Under the pieces are notes generated by a model, which made no database searches, was not told where the DNA came from, and saw only the letters and a program-made list of their open reading frames with translations. From Holdemanella porci (GTDB taxonomy: Bacteria > Bacillota_I > Bacilli_A > Erysipelotrichales > Erysipelotrichaceae), in contig NZ_JAHQVB010000002.1 in NCBI RefSeq assembly GCF_019052655.1, positions 15,674-79,673 of the forward strand: a DNA stretch of 64,000 bases. The letters are read 5' to 3'. Both the position numbers and the translations under genes were made by a program. This document shows, in pieces, positions 42,499 through 51,637 of the stretch (its first letter is position 1; each line of letters opens with the position of its first letter).

Positions 42499-45400
42499 TT
42501 AAAACGGCAACTTATCTGATTTAATGCCCAGATCATCATCTGAAACAAACATCTCAAAGTCGCCGTATTTACTAATTACTTCTACTGCATCATCTACTAA
42601 CTTGTTGTAATATCCTAAGTCAATGCAGTTCTCTAATTTATTGGATTTGACTACTTCACTTTCAAGCCAACGATATCCAGTACTTCCTGACGCTGCATAA
42701 TTCTTACCGTCACATACACGATATAGCAAGCCACCATTATTACCTTCTTTGATTGGACTGAACTGACCAACACGTCCTACAAATATAAGGTTATGACCCT
42801 CTGGAATCTCTTTCTTTAGTTCTCCAATACTAGATTCAAGCTCTTCTTTAGAATATCTTTTGAAATTCTCTTTAGCTACCAATTTCTCATACTTATCAAG
42901 TAAAGCCTCTTTTTCACTAACATCTGGTAAGTTCTCATTGAAGTCCAAATATAAATCACCTTTAGATACTGCAAATGTCTCGCAAAGGTCTTTAAACTCA
43001 ATATCTTCTTTTGTAAATAATTTCTTCTTTACATATGGTACTTGGAACTGCTTGCCAACAGTAACCCATTCACCATCTGTAGTCTGCCCTACATAAACTG
43101 CATCATTAATTAATACAAACTTCTTAAACATATGTTCAACTTCAAAGTTGTACCCGTACTCTTTTCCGAAGTCCACTACAAACTTATGAATATAATCATC
43201 TGCATCATTAATTTTGATACAGTCTGTTTTAATATGGCATACATGGTATCCTTTTTTCTCTACCTCTCGTTTTAATAAAGTCATAAATAAAGCCCCACGC
43301 TTTGCTACAATGTTATCAATATTGTTTGGATCTCTAAACGCATTAGCAAACTTAGCACTTGTTAATCCATAGATACTATTAATAACAATCTTTAGAGCTT
43401 GAGCTAAATCAGATGCCAATTCTTCTTTTAAGAATGGCTTCAATGCTCCATTTAGCATACTACTAGCTGTTTCAAAGTCTTTATGCTTAATCGCAACACG
43501 AGCTAATCTTAACTCATCTGCAATCTTAGTAAACTTAGGTCCAAATATAACTTCTACAGACATTGTAGATGGGTGCATACTAGATACATCAAGACATATT
43601 ACATTCTCATACATTCCCTCGTCAGAATATACACGTCCACCTTCACCAATAGATTCACCTAAATATGTAGATGTTTGACCTTTTTTATTAAACTGGTCAT
43701 ATGTATAACCTTTGAAGAATGGTAATATACTTACTCCATCTTCTGGTGGGAATGGTTCATTAGGATCAAAATCTTTATATAATGGTAAACCATCTTTATC
43801 AAACCATCTATACTTGTAATCAGGTCCAAATTTGTCAATATACTCAGAATATCTTTCTGGTCCTACTGGGTCTGCTAAGAATCTATAGTTAAACTCTGAT
43901 TGAGGTCTTCTATTGTTTCCAAATATAATTCTTTGAGACAAACTATTAGTCGTGTCATTGCAAGTAGCATTAATACCATGTAGATTCTTTACAATTGCTA
44001 CTAATATTTTTCTTGCAATGTAATCACCTTGACGAGCATTGAATACTGCCTCTGTAGCAATAACATCATTCTTACAATACTCTGCAACAAGGTTCCACAT
44101 GTCTTCAGGCACTGGTTCATCCCATTTCATACCTAATTCTTTATGGTGAATTCCTAATTTAATTTCCCACTTTTTCAAAGACATCTTCTCAGAACAAAAG
44201 TCATAAATATCAGTCTCTGAGATGTTGTATGCTTCTGTTAAATATCCAGAACCTTCATTGATCAATTGCTGACTTAAGTTGTAACAAGCTTTGATGGAAT
44301 ATCCTCTATATGCTCTTGCATAGATAATGTGGTTATCATACTTTCTGTTGTTAAACCCAATCAGGTCATAGTTTTCAATCAGTTCTTCAACTTGCTCTGG
44401 TGTTGGATTAATCATTGAAATTACTGGATTATCATCTCCAGGAATCTTATAACAAATAAGTAACAAGTTAGGGAACACTTCAATATCAAAGAATGCAATG
44501 TTTGGCTCATCCTTTTGCTCTTGCTCTGAAATATAATTCTTACCAACAAACTTCATGTTAGCTACTACTCTCATACAATATGTGCTTTGGTGAGTACTAC
44601 GCATAGCAAACTGCAATACAGCATCTCTTAAGTCACTAACATCGTACCTTAAATTATTGTCATATGCTTCATTTAGAATATGATCAATAAAGTCAATGTT
44701 AGGTTTAGTGCCAGGATGAATCTCCTTAGCAAGTGCTCTCTTAATCAATTCAATAAGTTTCTTTTCATTCAATACAATCTTCTTGTCAATCACTTTTTTA
44801 TCTCCTTTTAATGGAAGTCCGGACTGAATATGACTAATGGGAAGGTTATTACATTTAGTCAATTTACGTCTAAGAGAGCTTTTACCCGTAAATATCTTTA
44901 CTTCAATCTGGTCGTCATAGATTCTACTTAATTTGCTAACATCTCCATCATAAATATAATGCAGATGAATGCCGGCTCCTCCTTTACTTACCTCTACATA
45001 TGTCTTTGGAAACTTAGACGCAGCTTCTAGGTTCAAAGCAAAGTCTTTATTTCCATCTTTATCTTTTAAATCTAAATCAATCACAATATGATTCTCTGGG
45101 ACTCTTACATAATGCAGTTTAGAAGTGTTTAATTCTTTCAAATATGATTTACACTTATCCCAACTCACAACTGGTGTTTCATTATCTGATGCATACTGAG
45201 CAAAGCAGTTCTTACAGTCTTCATCAAATATAGAATCCTGCTCATACAAGTCTAACCAATCAGGAGTACTAATTTTAGTTTCTTCTGGTGGCTTAGTTGT
45301 GAATTTATCAATCAAGAATGTTTCGTAGTAATTGCATACTCTTGTGCCATCTTCAAGTGTCTTGTGTTCATAGAATTCTTTATAGTAATTCTTAAACTCT

Positions 45401-46581
45401 TCTTTAAACACTCGTTTAGACGCTTGATATATGTAATTTGCATCTTCACAATACGCCTTATACAATTCCCATGCAGATTTCAAACTAATGCCATTACGAC
45501 TTTCAAATATAATGCTATTGTCCAATACAAAGTTATAGAAGTCATTGGATGCTCCCATCATTCCAGTTGGAATATAATTGTCATAATAGTTAGGTTCTTC
45601 TTGGTAGACCTCTAGACAATGTTGAGCAATAGCACCTAATTCAAAGTCAATTTGTTTAGTTAAACGAATATAATCACTGTGCTTCAATTTATTACCAGTT
45701 GGAGACACATCAATTAAACGTCTGATTAAACCTGACTTAGCTTCTGTAATCTTTACAGGTTTGTTAGTACCCATAAATAAGAAAGCTTTGATACTTGCTA
45801 CATACAATTTTTCATACTTAGCATTCATAGGTTGCATCTCATGTGAAACTAAACTATTTAATTTCGTATTGTCTTCAATCCTACTTAAGTCACCATCATG
45901 TTGAATACCTACAAGTGGAAATGACTTAAACGGTTCTAATGAGAAACTACCATTGCCACCAATAGACTTAGCATCAAATGCACACCAATATCCATCAAAT
46001 AACTTTTGTATAATGTTCAATACTGTTGACTTTCCGGTACCTGCAGAACCATACAGTACTAAGAACTTCTGAATATGTTTACTGTCACCACTGACAATAG
46101 CACCAATAGCCCATTCAAGTTTGTGTCGTTCTTCCTCAGAATATAACACTGAGATTAGCTCATCATAAGCTTCAATAGATCCTCTCTCTAGAGAATATGG
46201 AAGTTTCTTGCTAGCATAGTCTGCTTTCTTACCTTCTGAATTACTGAATGCAAGGCTTTGGTCTAAAATATGATAGTTATCTCGTAATTGCTTCTGACAA
46301 TACTTGTGCCATCTATCAATACTTCCACTATCTGCGTCCCACATGTAATGCACTACTTTATGTTCATCTTTAATTTCTTCTGCTTTTTTCTTAAGCTCTT
46401 CATCTACTAAACGAATTACTTCTTCTTCGTCTGTTGACCACTTCTTATCTTCTTCAACCCAGATTGCATAGAAGTCTCCACCGCGAATCATTAAGTCTGA
46501 TGATTTCTTTACTACAAATTTTGGAGAAATATCACAAACACCTTTTTGATACTTAACTGCTATTCTTAAAAAATCTAGCAT
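42499..46581 (-). CDS. SF3 helicase - PrimPol primase - family B DNA polymerase fusion
   Basis: One 1360-residue protein. Residues 150-290 are an SF3/D5 ATPase (Walker A GSAGTGKST at 178-186; motif C FLFMGTNKP at 267-275). Residues 470-590 resemble an archaeo-eukaryotic primase (IDLDL at 501-505; GIHLHYIY at 537-544). Residues 695-840 are a 3'-5' exonuclease (FDIE 698-701, NNRKYDN 744-750, YCKND 835-839). Residues 990-1130 are the family B palm (motif A DVSSMHPS 998-1005, motif B KIVINSIYG 1064-1072, motif C KTDCIKI 1118-1124). Motif C reads KTD rather than DTD. The C-terminus ends DLGIKSDKLPF, an SSB-tail-like tip. It would supply unwinding, priming and synthesis in one chain. Confidence 0.88.
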   Translation of the reverse strand: MLDFLRIAVKYQKGVCDISPKFVVKKSSDLMIRGGDFYAIWVEEDKKWSTDEEEVIRLVDEELKKKAEEIKDEHKVVHYMWDADSGSIDRWHKYCQKQLRDNYHILDQSLAFSNSEGKKADYASKKLPYSLERGSIEAYDELISVLYSEEERHKLEWAIGAIVSGDSKHIQKFLVLYGSAGTGKSTVLNIIQKLFDGYWCAFDAKSIGGNGSFSLEPFKSFPLVGIQHDGDLSRIEDNTKLNSLVSHEMQPMNAKYEKLYVASIKAFLFMGTNKPVKITEAKSGLIRRLIDVSPTGNKLKHSDYIRLTKQIDFELGAIAQHCLEVYQEEPNYYDNYIPTGMMGASNDFYNFVLDNSIIFESRNGISLKSAWELYKAYCEDANYIYQASKRVFKEEFKNYYKEFYEHKTLEDGTRVCNYYETFLIDKFTTKPPEETKISTPDWLDLYEQDSIFDEDCKNCFAQYASDNETPVVSWDKCKSYLKELNTSKLHYVRVPENHIVIDLDLKDKDGNKDFALNLEAASKFPKTYVEVSKGGAGIHLHYIYDGDVSKLSRIYDDQIEVKIFTGKSSLRRKLTKCNNLPISHIQSGLPLKGDKKVIDKKIVLNEKKLIELIKRALAKEIHPGTKPNIDFIDHILNEAYDNNLRYDVSDLRDAVLQFAMRSTHQSTYCMRVVANMKFVGKNYISEQEQKDEPNIAFFDIEVFPNLLLICYKIPGDDNPVISMINPTPEQVEELIENYDLIGFNNRKYDNHIIYARAYRGYSIKACYNLSQQLINEGSGYLTEAYNISETDIYDFCSEKMSLKKWEIKLGIHHKELGMKWDEPVPEDMWNLVAEYCKNDVIATEAVFNARQGDYIARKILVAIVKNLHGINATCNDTTNSLSQRIIFGNNRRPQSEFNYRFLADPVGPERYSEYIDKFGPDYKYRWFDKDGLPLYKDFDPNEPFPPEDGVSILPFFKGYTYDQFNKKGQTSTYLGESIGEGGRVYSDEGMYENVICLDVSSMHPSTMSVEVIFGPKFTKIADELRLARVAIKHKDFETASSMLNGALKPFLKEELASDLAQALKIVINSIYGLTSAKFANAFRDPNNIDNIVAKRGALFMTLLKREVEKKGYHVCHIKTDCIKINDADDYIHKFVVDFGKEYGYNFEVEHMFKKFVLINDAVYVGQTTDGEWVTVGKQFQVPYVKKKLFTKEDIEFKDLCETFAVSKGDLYLDFNENLPDVSEKEALLDKYEKLVAKENFKRYSKEELESSIGELKKEIPEGHNLIFVGRVGQFSPIKEGNNGGLLYRVCDGKNYAASGSTGYRWLESEVVKSNKLENCIDLGYYNKLVDDAVEVISKYGDFEMFVSDDDLGIKSDKLPF

Positions 46582-46611
46582 TCAAATATAACTCCTTTCT
46601 ATACAATCTAA

Positions 46612-47163
46612 TTACCTCAACTGTTGATTCAAATATCTTGTTGCTTGCCACCAAATTTCAATGTCTCTCATGTCACAGTCTGGATTATCTACTGTAAATA
46701 ATCCTCCTTTGCCATTTGGTTCATACTCTCTATTCATGAATCTATTTAATATAAATATAACGGCACCAACATCAAAGTGTCTGTCATCAGCAGTCCCTAA
46801 TCCTAGACTAGAAACCATTCCCCAGAACCATTGACAAGTCCTGTCTCCATAAATAGGGTTATCCATTACGTTCTGTTCAATATAAATGCTCAATGCAACC
46901 ATCATTTCTAAAACAGAGCAAGGATAATTAAGAGAAGCACGAATCTCTTCATGTGAATATCCGTACTCCTCTGCAAAAGAAGCTCTTAATTCAACTCCAG
47001 CCATTAATCTATTCTCATCTCTTGGGCATCTTGGGTTTACAATAAACTCAGTTGTAGACAGAATAGTAAATAGCTTTTGATAAGAGCGTTTTAATACGCT
47101 ATCATCACCACAAGCAATATTCTCTAAATAATCTAAGTATTCGATTGAAATATCATCTCGCAT
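46612..47163 (-). CDS. Phage hypothetical protein near replicase
   Basis: A 183-residue acidic helical protein (ISIEYLDYLENIACGDDSV, ..., CQWFWGMVSSLGLGTADDRHF). It sits just before the replicase gene and overlaps the upstream gene by 11 nt. I do not recognise a function. Confidence 0.6.
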   Translation of the reverse strand: MRDDISIEYLDYLENIACGDDSVLKRSYQKLFTILSTTEFIVNPRCPRDENRLMAGVELRASFAEEYGYSHEEIRASLNYPCSVLEMMVALSIYIEQNVMDNPIYGDRTCQWFWGMVSSLGLGTADDRHFDVGAVIFILNRFMNREYEPNGKGGLFTVDNPDCDMRDIEIWWQATRYLNQQLR

Positions 47164-47770
47164 ATGGATAATTACCGCCTACCAGTAAAATCTCAATTGC
47201 TTCTGATAAAGGTTCATTAATCACATACACACAATCATCCTCATACTCACCAAATGTATTTAATGCTTTTGTACCTACCAATTCGTCTGGATCAGTAACA
47301 ATATCATCATTGTCATAAGTTAAAGTTCCATCACCTTCGTAGTAGTGCAAAGTAGTAATGTTGAAATTATCACCATCCACATCTGCAAACTCCTGAGGTG
47401 ATACTACATATGGTGCTTTTTCTTGGATAATTGTCTGTGGCTTTTCTACTTCCTTAGAATATTGAGAATAATTTTCTTGATTAATAATATAATCATTGGT
47501 TTTCATGTTTGTTGCATTGATAATAGCTTGTCTTAAATTAGATTGTTTCGTTTCTTCTTTGACCGGTTCTGGAATATCTTCTGACTTCATTTCCAGTTGG
47601 TCTTGAAGTCCATTAATTTGTTCTTGCAGTTTATTCATAATATCTTTATAAGAGGCAACTTCTTTATTAATGTCTTGTTCTCTTACCTTATTAAAATAAA
47701 AGCTTGTAGCAAGTGCACTTAATACACCGCCACAAGCAAACACTGCTAAATATCCTAGTACTTTTTTCAT
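47153..47770 (-). CDS. Phage membrane-anchored coiled-coil protein
   Basis: About 205 residues: an N-terminal membrane segment (KVLGYLAVFACGGVLSALATSFYF), a coiled coil (about 30-65) and an acidic C-terminal domain (FADVDGDNFNITTLHYYEGDG). The start ATG 47770 follows the stop of the upstream DUF6353-like gene by one nucleotide. Confidence 0.6.
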   Translation of the reverse strand: MKKVLGYLAVFACGGVLSALATSFYFNKVREQDINKEVASYKDIMNKLQEQINGLQDQLEMKSEDIPEPVKEETKQSNLRQAIINATNMKTNDYIINQENYSQYSKEVEKPQTIIQEKAPYVVSPQEFADVDGDNFNITTLHYYEGDGTLTYDNDDIVTDPDELVGTKALNTFGEYEDDCVYVINEPLSEAIEILLVGGNYPYAR

Positions 47771-47771
47771 A

Positions 47772-48728
47772 CTATCTCTTAGCCCATGTAATTTGGTTAC
47801 GAATATAACCATCAACATTGAAGTCTAAGATGCATGAAGGTTCATAACCATTATTAAAGTCAGTTGCATCATCACCTAAATATGTAATAGGTGTGATAGT
47901 AATACAATTGTGATGTTCTCTTACTTCTTTTTCAGTGTGGTCTTTGTAAACCCAACCAATATCATGTCCAGCTTCAGTCCCATCCATACCAAGTGCTTCA
48001 TAAACATCATTTAAGAATACATAACCTCTTTTTTTCAATAAAATATTCATATCAGTTTCAACACCTTGAATAAAGTCTTTATTGTAATATGCGTTGTTTC
48101 TCCAATATACAGAATTTACTCTATCAAAAATACGAGTGAAGTCATTATCCTTATTAATTTTCTTAGTAGCTACATTCTTAGTTTCTTTCTTTTCTTCAGT
48201 TGAACCATCTTCTTTTTGGACCATAGACTTGATTTCTTTTGCCTTGATTCCATAACGCATCTCTTGGTCTACTTGTTCACCATACTTTTCCTTAACTCTT
48301 GCTCTATAGTCTTTGTGGATACTATCTAATGTTCCATAAGCCGCTGCTAAAGTTAAATTTCTCTTACGCATAATGTTTGTACTTGTGAAAACACATCCAA
48401 TTGATAAACCACCTAAAATAATTGCTGGACCATAGCATACAAGTAAATCTTTAGCCATGATTCCATAAGCTACTGCTAAATCTTTCTTAACTGAATCTTC
48501 CTTGTAATCTTCTAATCCTTGCTCTTTAGCAATCTTTTCTGCTTCATGAATATCTTCTAAATTTTGCTTACCTTTTTCTAAGATTTCATGTGCTTTCAAT
48601 GTGCTCTTACAAGCCAATACTGTTGCAGTAACTCCTAAACCTACACCTGCAACTGCTAAAATTTCTCCTGAATGTTCCTTTACTTGAAATACTGCTGCAT
48701 TAAATGCTCTAGTAATAACGTCTTTCAT
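47772..48728 (-). CDS. DUF6353-like membrane protein, paralogue 1
   Basis: A 318-residue protein, one of three related genes here. All share a first hydrophobic helix followed by xATLKAHxIL (STLKAHEILEKG), a second hydrophobic helix (CYGPAIILGGLSIGCVF), then a soluble domain ending with a FLNDVYEALGM...DIGW motif. Such proteins occur in Bacillota phages, sometimes under DUF6353. Function unknown; membrane-anchored. Confidence 0.65.
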   Translation of the reverse strand: MKDVITRAFNAAVFQVKEHSGEILAVAGVGLGVTATVLACKSTLKAHEILEKGKQNLEDIHEAEKIAKEQGLEDYKEDSVKKDLAVAYGIMAKDLLVCYGPAIILGGLSIGCVFTSTNIMRKRNLTLAAAYGTLDSIHKDYRARVKEKYGEQVDQEMRYGIKAKEIKSMVQKEDGSTEEKKETKNVATKKINKDNDFTRIFDRVNSVYWRNNAYYNKDFIQGVETDMNILLKKRGYVFLNDVYEALGMDGTEAGHDIGWVYKDHTEKEVREHHNCITITPITYLGDDATDFNNGYEPSCILDFNVDGYIRNQITWAKR

Positions 48729-48743
48729 AAATATAATCCTCCT

Positions 48744-49343
48744 TTAGTCCTTACTAATTTCAATTGCTTTTGGCATCAATAATATCCATTTGCCATTCAT
48801 CTTTCTTTGAGTTCGAACACTTTCCAAATTATTCCAACCCCAATCTAAGTCTGCATAAGTCCATTGCAACTTAGCTTCACGATATAAAGCTGCTACTTCT
48901 ACATACCCACGTCTTCTTATTTCATTCTTTAATAATTGAAGTACATAGTTTGCTTCTGCTTCTGTTGTGAATTCAATATTCTCGTAACTATATACATTTC
49001 TAGAATATAAGTCTTGAGGTGTTTGCACTGCATTCTGTGCGTATCTATTTGGCATTGTATATTGTTTTTCATATGCATAATATCCACCTTGAGAATATGG
49101 TGCATTACTTGGTCTATGATAATTCTGAATACTCTGCCCATTAAATAAAGTCATTTGAATCATGTTCTTTAATCCATTAGACACTGTATCCATAATCATG
49201 AACCCAATGTTTGCTAACCCATTCTTGAACTGGTCTTTTAATTGATTCTTGATTTGCTCTCCAACATAGTTAGCAACTTTAGATGCATCTTCTTGAAATA
49301 CCTTTTTTTCTTTCTGTGCATCTTTAATTTCTACTTTGTCCAT
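48744..49343 (-). CDS. Phage hypothetical protein
   Basis: A 199-residue protein. A helical start with a hydrophobic stretch (ANIGFMIMDTVSNGLKNMIQMTLF), a Gln/Tyr-rich linker (PYSQGGYYAYEKQY) and a C-terminal domain with W-rich LDWGWNNLESVR. Belongs to the same transcript as the DUF6353-like gene. Confidence 0.55.
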   Translation of the reverse strand: MDKVEIKDAQKEKKVFQEDASKVANYVGEQIKNQLKDQFKNGLANIGFMIMDTVSNGLKNMIQMTLFNGQSIQNYHRPSNAPYSQGGYYAYEKQYTMPNRYAQNAVQTPQDLYSRNVYSYENIEFTTEAEANYVLQLLKNEIRRRGYVEVAALYREAKLQWTYADLDWGWNNLESVRTQRKMNGKWILLMPKAIEISKD

Positions 49344-49365
49344 TGATTTACTCCCTTCAAAAATA

Positions 49366-49405
49366 TAAAAGAGAATAGACCTTGTTAGATCTACTCTCCT
49401 TGATT
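49366..49405 (-). terminator. Terminator hairpin between small phage genes
   Basis: On the minus strand GAGAGTAGATC and GGTCTATTCTC pair (two wobbles), followed by TTTTATATTTTT that runs into the next ribosome site. Confidence 0.65.
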
Positions 49406-49717
49406 AGTTAAAACTTGTTCGGCAACTTCTTCAACGTTTTCTTTGATTTCATCTACGTCAACTTCAGCTCCTGTTAATTTTTGGACTACTAATGTAGTAA
49501 TGACTCCTGCTCCAAATACCAATGTAGTTTTTACAACTTTCTTTCCAATAGATTTGAAATCTTTCTTTGATTTCTTAACCTCTTGTAATTCGGTAGTTTC
49601 TTCTACTTTGTTCTTGTGTAGCATATCTTTTACTGCACCCATAAATCCTTTCTTTTCAGTTTCTGTTGTTTCAGTTAATTCAACATCTTCAACAACGTTT
49701 TGGTTAGTTTGTTCCAT
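49391..49717 (-). CDS. Small phage membrane protein
   Basis: A 108-residue protein: acidic N-terminus (VVEDVELTETTETEKKG), basic middle, membrane segment (VVKTTLVFGAGVITTLVVQKL) and acidic tail. GGAGG precedes ATG 49717, and a copy of the 29-bp element lies directly upstream. Confidence 0.6.
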   Translation of the reverse strand: MEQTNQNVVEDVELTETTETEKKGFMGAVKDMLHKNKVEETTELQEVKKSKKDFKSIGKKVVKTTLVFGAGVITTLVVQKLTGAEVDVDEIKENVEEVAEQVLTNQGE

Positions 49718-49736
49718 TTTAGTTTCCTCCTTTTTC

Positions 49737-49765
49737 TCATAATATGGTTTGTTTTTTGCGCGAAT
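49737..49765 (-). promoter_or_regulatory. 29-bp leftward element, copy 9
   Basis: Plus strand TCATAATAT-GGTT-TG-TTTTTTG-CGCGAA. It spans from just after the upstream gene's stop to the ribosome site of the 49,717 gene. Confidence 0.8.
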
Positions 49766-49767
49766 TG

Positions 49768-50523
49768 TTATGCATCTTCATCAAAGTTAGGTTCTGGTGA
49801 AAATACTGGATCAATAACTTTGGCTTTAATACCATCCTCAGTAACTAAGTCTCCATGATTGAAGTCAATCCAATATAATTCATTAAAGCAATTCCAACCT
49901 AACTCATCTCCAATAGGAATTTCATCAATCCCCAATAATCCAAAGAACTCATTAAGACTTACAAATCCACGTAATAGCAAGTTTCTATTCAAGTGATACT
50001 CTGCTAATATAACTCTTTCTTTAGTTGATCTAAAATATCTTTTTGAAATAGGCTCATAGAATACTCTATATTCTTCTTCAGTAGGTTCATCTTCAAATCC
50101 ATTACTTGTAAGTGAGCAGAATGTATCTACCAAAATATTGGCATCTCTGGCTTGTTCAATGTTCACTGCTTTAATAACTTCTTGATGAGCATCCATACCA
50201 TTAATCTCAATGTTCTTTTGCTGATACAACTTGTGAGTTTGGTCTGCCAAAATATAAGCACTAGCAAGAGCTTTGTAATGTTTGTCACTAATAAAATTAG
50301 AACCAGCAATGCAAGCCACAGTACCAATTCCTAATGAAACTGGTAAAACATAATACTTCCATGTCTTCTTTACTTTGTCTTTTGTAGTCTTTACTTCTGG
50401 TTCTTTTTGCAAAATATCATGTGCCTTTAATGTTGCCTTACTTGAGAATATAGCAGTAGCAACTACGCCTACACCACCAGTAATACTAAGTGCTAGTGGA
50501 ATATATCGCTTGTAGTTCTTCAT
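49768..50523 (-). CDS. DUF6353-like membrane protein, paralogue 2
   Basis: A 251-residue protein sharing SKATLKAHDILQKE, a second hydrophobic helix (YYVLPVSLGIGTVACIAG) and VSLNEFFGLLGIDEIPIGDELGW with the other two paralogues. ATG 50523 has GGAGG 8 nt upstream. Confidence 0.65.
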   Translation of the reverse strand: MKNYKRYIPLALSITGGVGVVATAIFSSKATLKAHDILQKEPEVKTTKDKVKKTWKYYVLPVSLGIGTVACIAGSNFISDKHYKALASAYILADQTHKLYQQKNIEINGMDAHQEVIKAVNIEQARDANILVDTFCSLTSNGFEDEPTEEEYRVFYEPISKRYFRSTKERVILAEYHLNRNLLLRGFVSLNEFFGLLGIDEIPIGDELGWNCFNELYWIDFNHGDLVTEDGIKAKVIDPVFSPEPNFDEDA

Positions 50524-50571
50524 CTTTCTTTCCTCCAAAAATATAAAAGCTAAAAGCAGAGATTATCTCGA

Positions 50572-51372
50572 CTAATAGCTATAACCACAGTTCCTATGAA
50601 ACATGGGCTCTGATTCAAACTCAATTTCTGCACATGGACTATCATCTTCTGCATTAGAATACATGTAGTCTACTTTGATAGTTCCTTTTTGTGCGTCAAA
50701 TACATAATCATCACCTAATTTTGTTTCTGGCAATCCAAGAGCATTATAGAATTCATTTAATGTAACCATGCCATTATTAAATAGTTCTTCATTCAAATCA
50801 TTAACAGCTTTCTTGATAGTATCTACATCACTTCTAAAATATCTTCCACTATATACATCAAAGAACAAGCTATCCCCTCTGCCATATGCATGATAGACTT
50901 GTGCATCACTGATAGAATATGTATTCATATGATTTTCAGTTACTTTCTGACGAATCTTTTGTTCTTTCTTGTCGCCTACAACTTCTTTAGTTGCATTCTT
51001 GTATTCTTGTAGTGATGACTCTGCTAATTTATACGCAGCCATTGTTGCAACTGCATTGTTTGCTTCTGCTTTGTAACCACCAGCAATACCTAATGCACTT
51101 ACTCCCCACAATACTGCTGCAGGAATATAGCAAGGAGCTGCCTTCTTGAATGTTTCTTTTACAGGCAAGTTATCTACACCTTGAGCTTTCTTCTCTTTCT
51201 CAAGAATATCATGCGCCTTTAGTGTTGCGTCTGCTGTCATGCATAATGCAACACCTGTTCCAATAATTCCTCCGACAAGCATGATTTTACTTCCATGTTC
51301 TGCCCATCCAGCAACTACTGCTTCCTTCATAGTTCCTGTAAATCCTTTTAAATCAATCTTTGGTAATTTCAT
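50572..51372 (-). CDS. DUF6353-like membrane protein, paralogue 3
   Basis: A 266-residue protein with DATLKAHDILEKE, hydrophobic AAVLWGVSALGIAGG, and VTLNEFYNALGLPETKLGDDYVF. Closest in layout to paralogue 2. ATG 51372 has GGAGG upstream. Confidence 0.65.
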   Translation of the reverse strand: MKLPKIDLKGFTGTMKEAVVAGWAEHGSKIMLVGGIIGTGVALCMTADATLKAHDILEKEKKAQGVDNLPVKETFKKAAPCYIPAAVLWGVSALGIAGGYKAEANNAVATMAAYKLAESSLQEYKNATKEVVGDKKEQKIRQKVTENHMNTYSISDAQVYHAYGRGDSLFFDVYSGRYFRSDVDTIKKAVNDLNEELFNNGMVTLNEFYNALGLPETKLGDDYVFDAQKGTIKVDYMYSNAEDDSPCAEIEFESEPMFHRNCGYSY

Positions 51373-51417
51373 AATTTTGTCCTCCTTTATACCAAAAAAT
51401 AAAAGCAAATAGATTGT

Positions 51418-51558
51418 TTAACCTACTTGCTTAATTTGTTCAGCTGCTAATTTTGCTGCTTTCTCAACCATTCTTTGTTCCTTCATCATACCGATTACTG
51501 CACTTCCTAATGCAACACCAATCTGTAATCCGATGTATAAAATTTTGTTGTTAGCCAT
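51418..51558 (-). CDS. Very small membrane protein
   Basis: A 46-residue frame (ANNKILYIGLQIGVALGSAVIGMMKEQRMVEKAAKLAAEQ). GGAGGG precedes the ATG and a 29-bp element lies just upstream. Its end overlaps the tail of the next gene's leader. Confidence 0.65.
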   Translation of the reverse strand: MANNKILYIGLQIGVALGSAVIGMMKEQRMVEKAAKLAAEQIKQVG

Positions 51559-51574
51559 AATTCAGCCCTCCTTT

Positions 51575-51603
51575 TCATAATAGACTTTGCAAATTTCGCG
51601 AAC
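51575..51603 (-). promoter_or_regulatory. 29-bp leftward element, copy 8
   Basis: Plus strand TCATAATAG-ACTT-TG-CAAATTT-CGCGAA. It is directly preceded by a terminator hairpin and directly followed by AAAAGGAGG of the 51,558 gene. Confidence 0.8.
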
Positions 51604-51607
51604 TCAA

Positions 51608-51637
51608 AAAATAAAAGAGACTTAAACGTCCCTTCTA
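51608..51637 (-). terminator. Terminator hairpin before element copy 8
   Basis: AGGGAC-GTTTAA-GTCTCT on the minus strand followed by TTTTATTTTTT. It closes the 51,638 gene. Confidence 0.7.
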
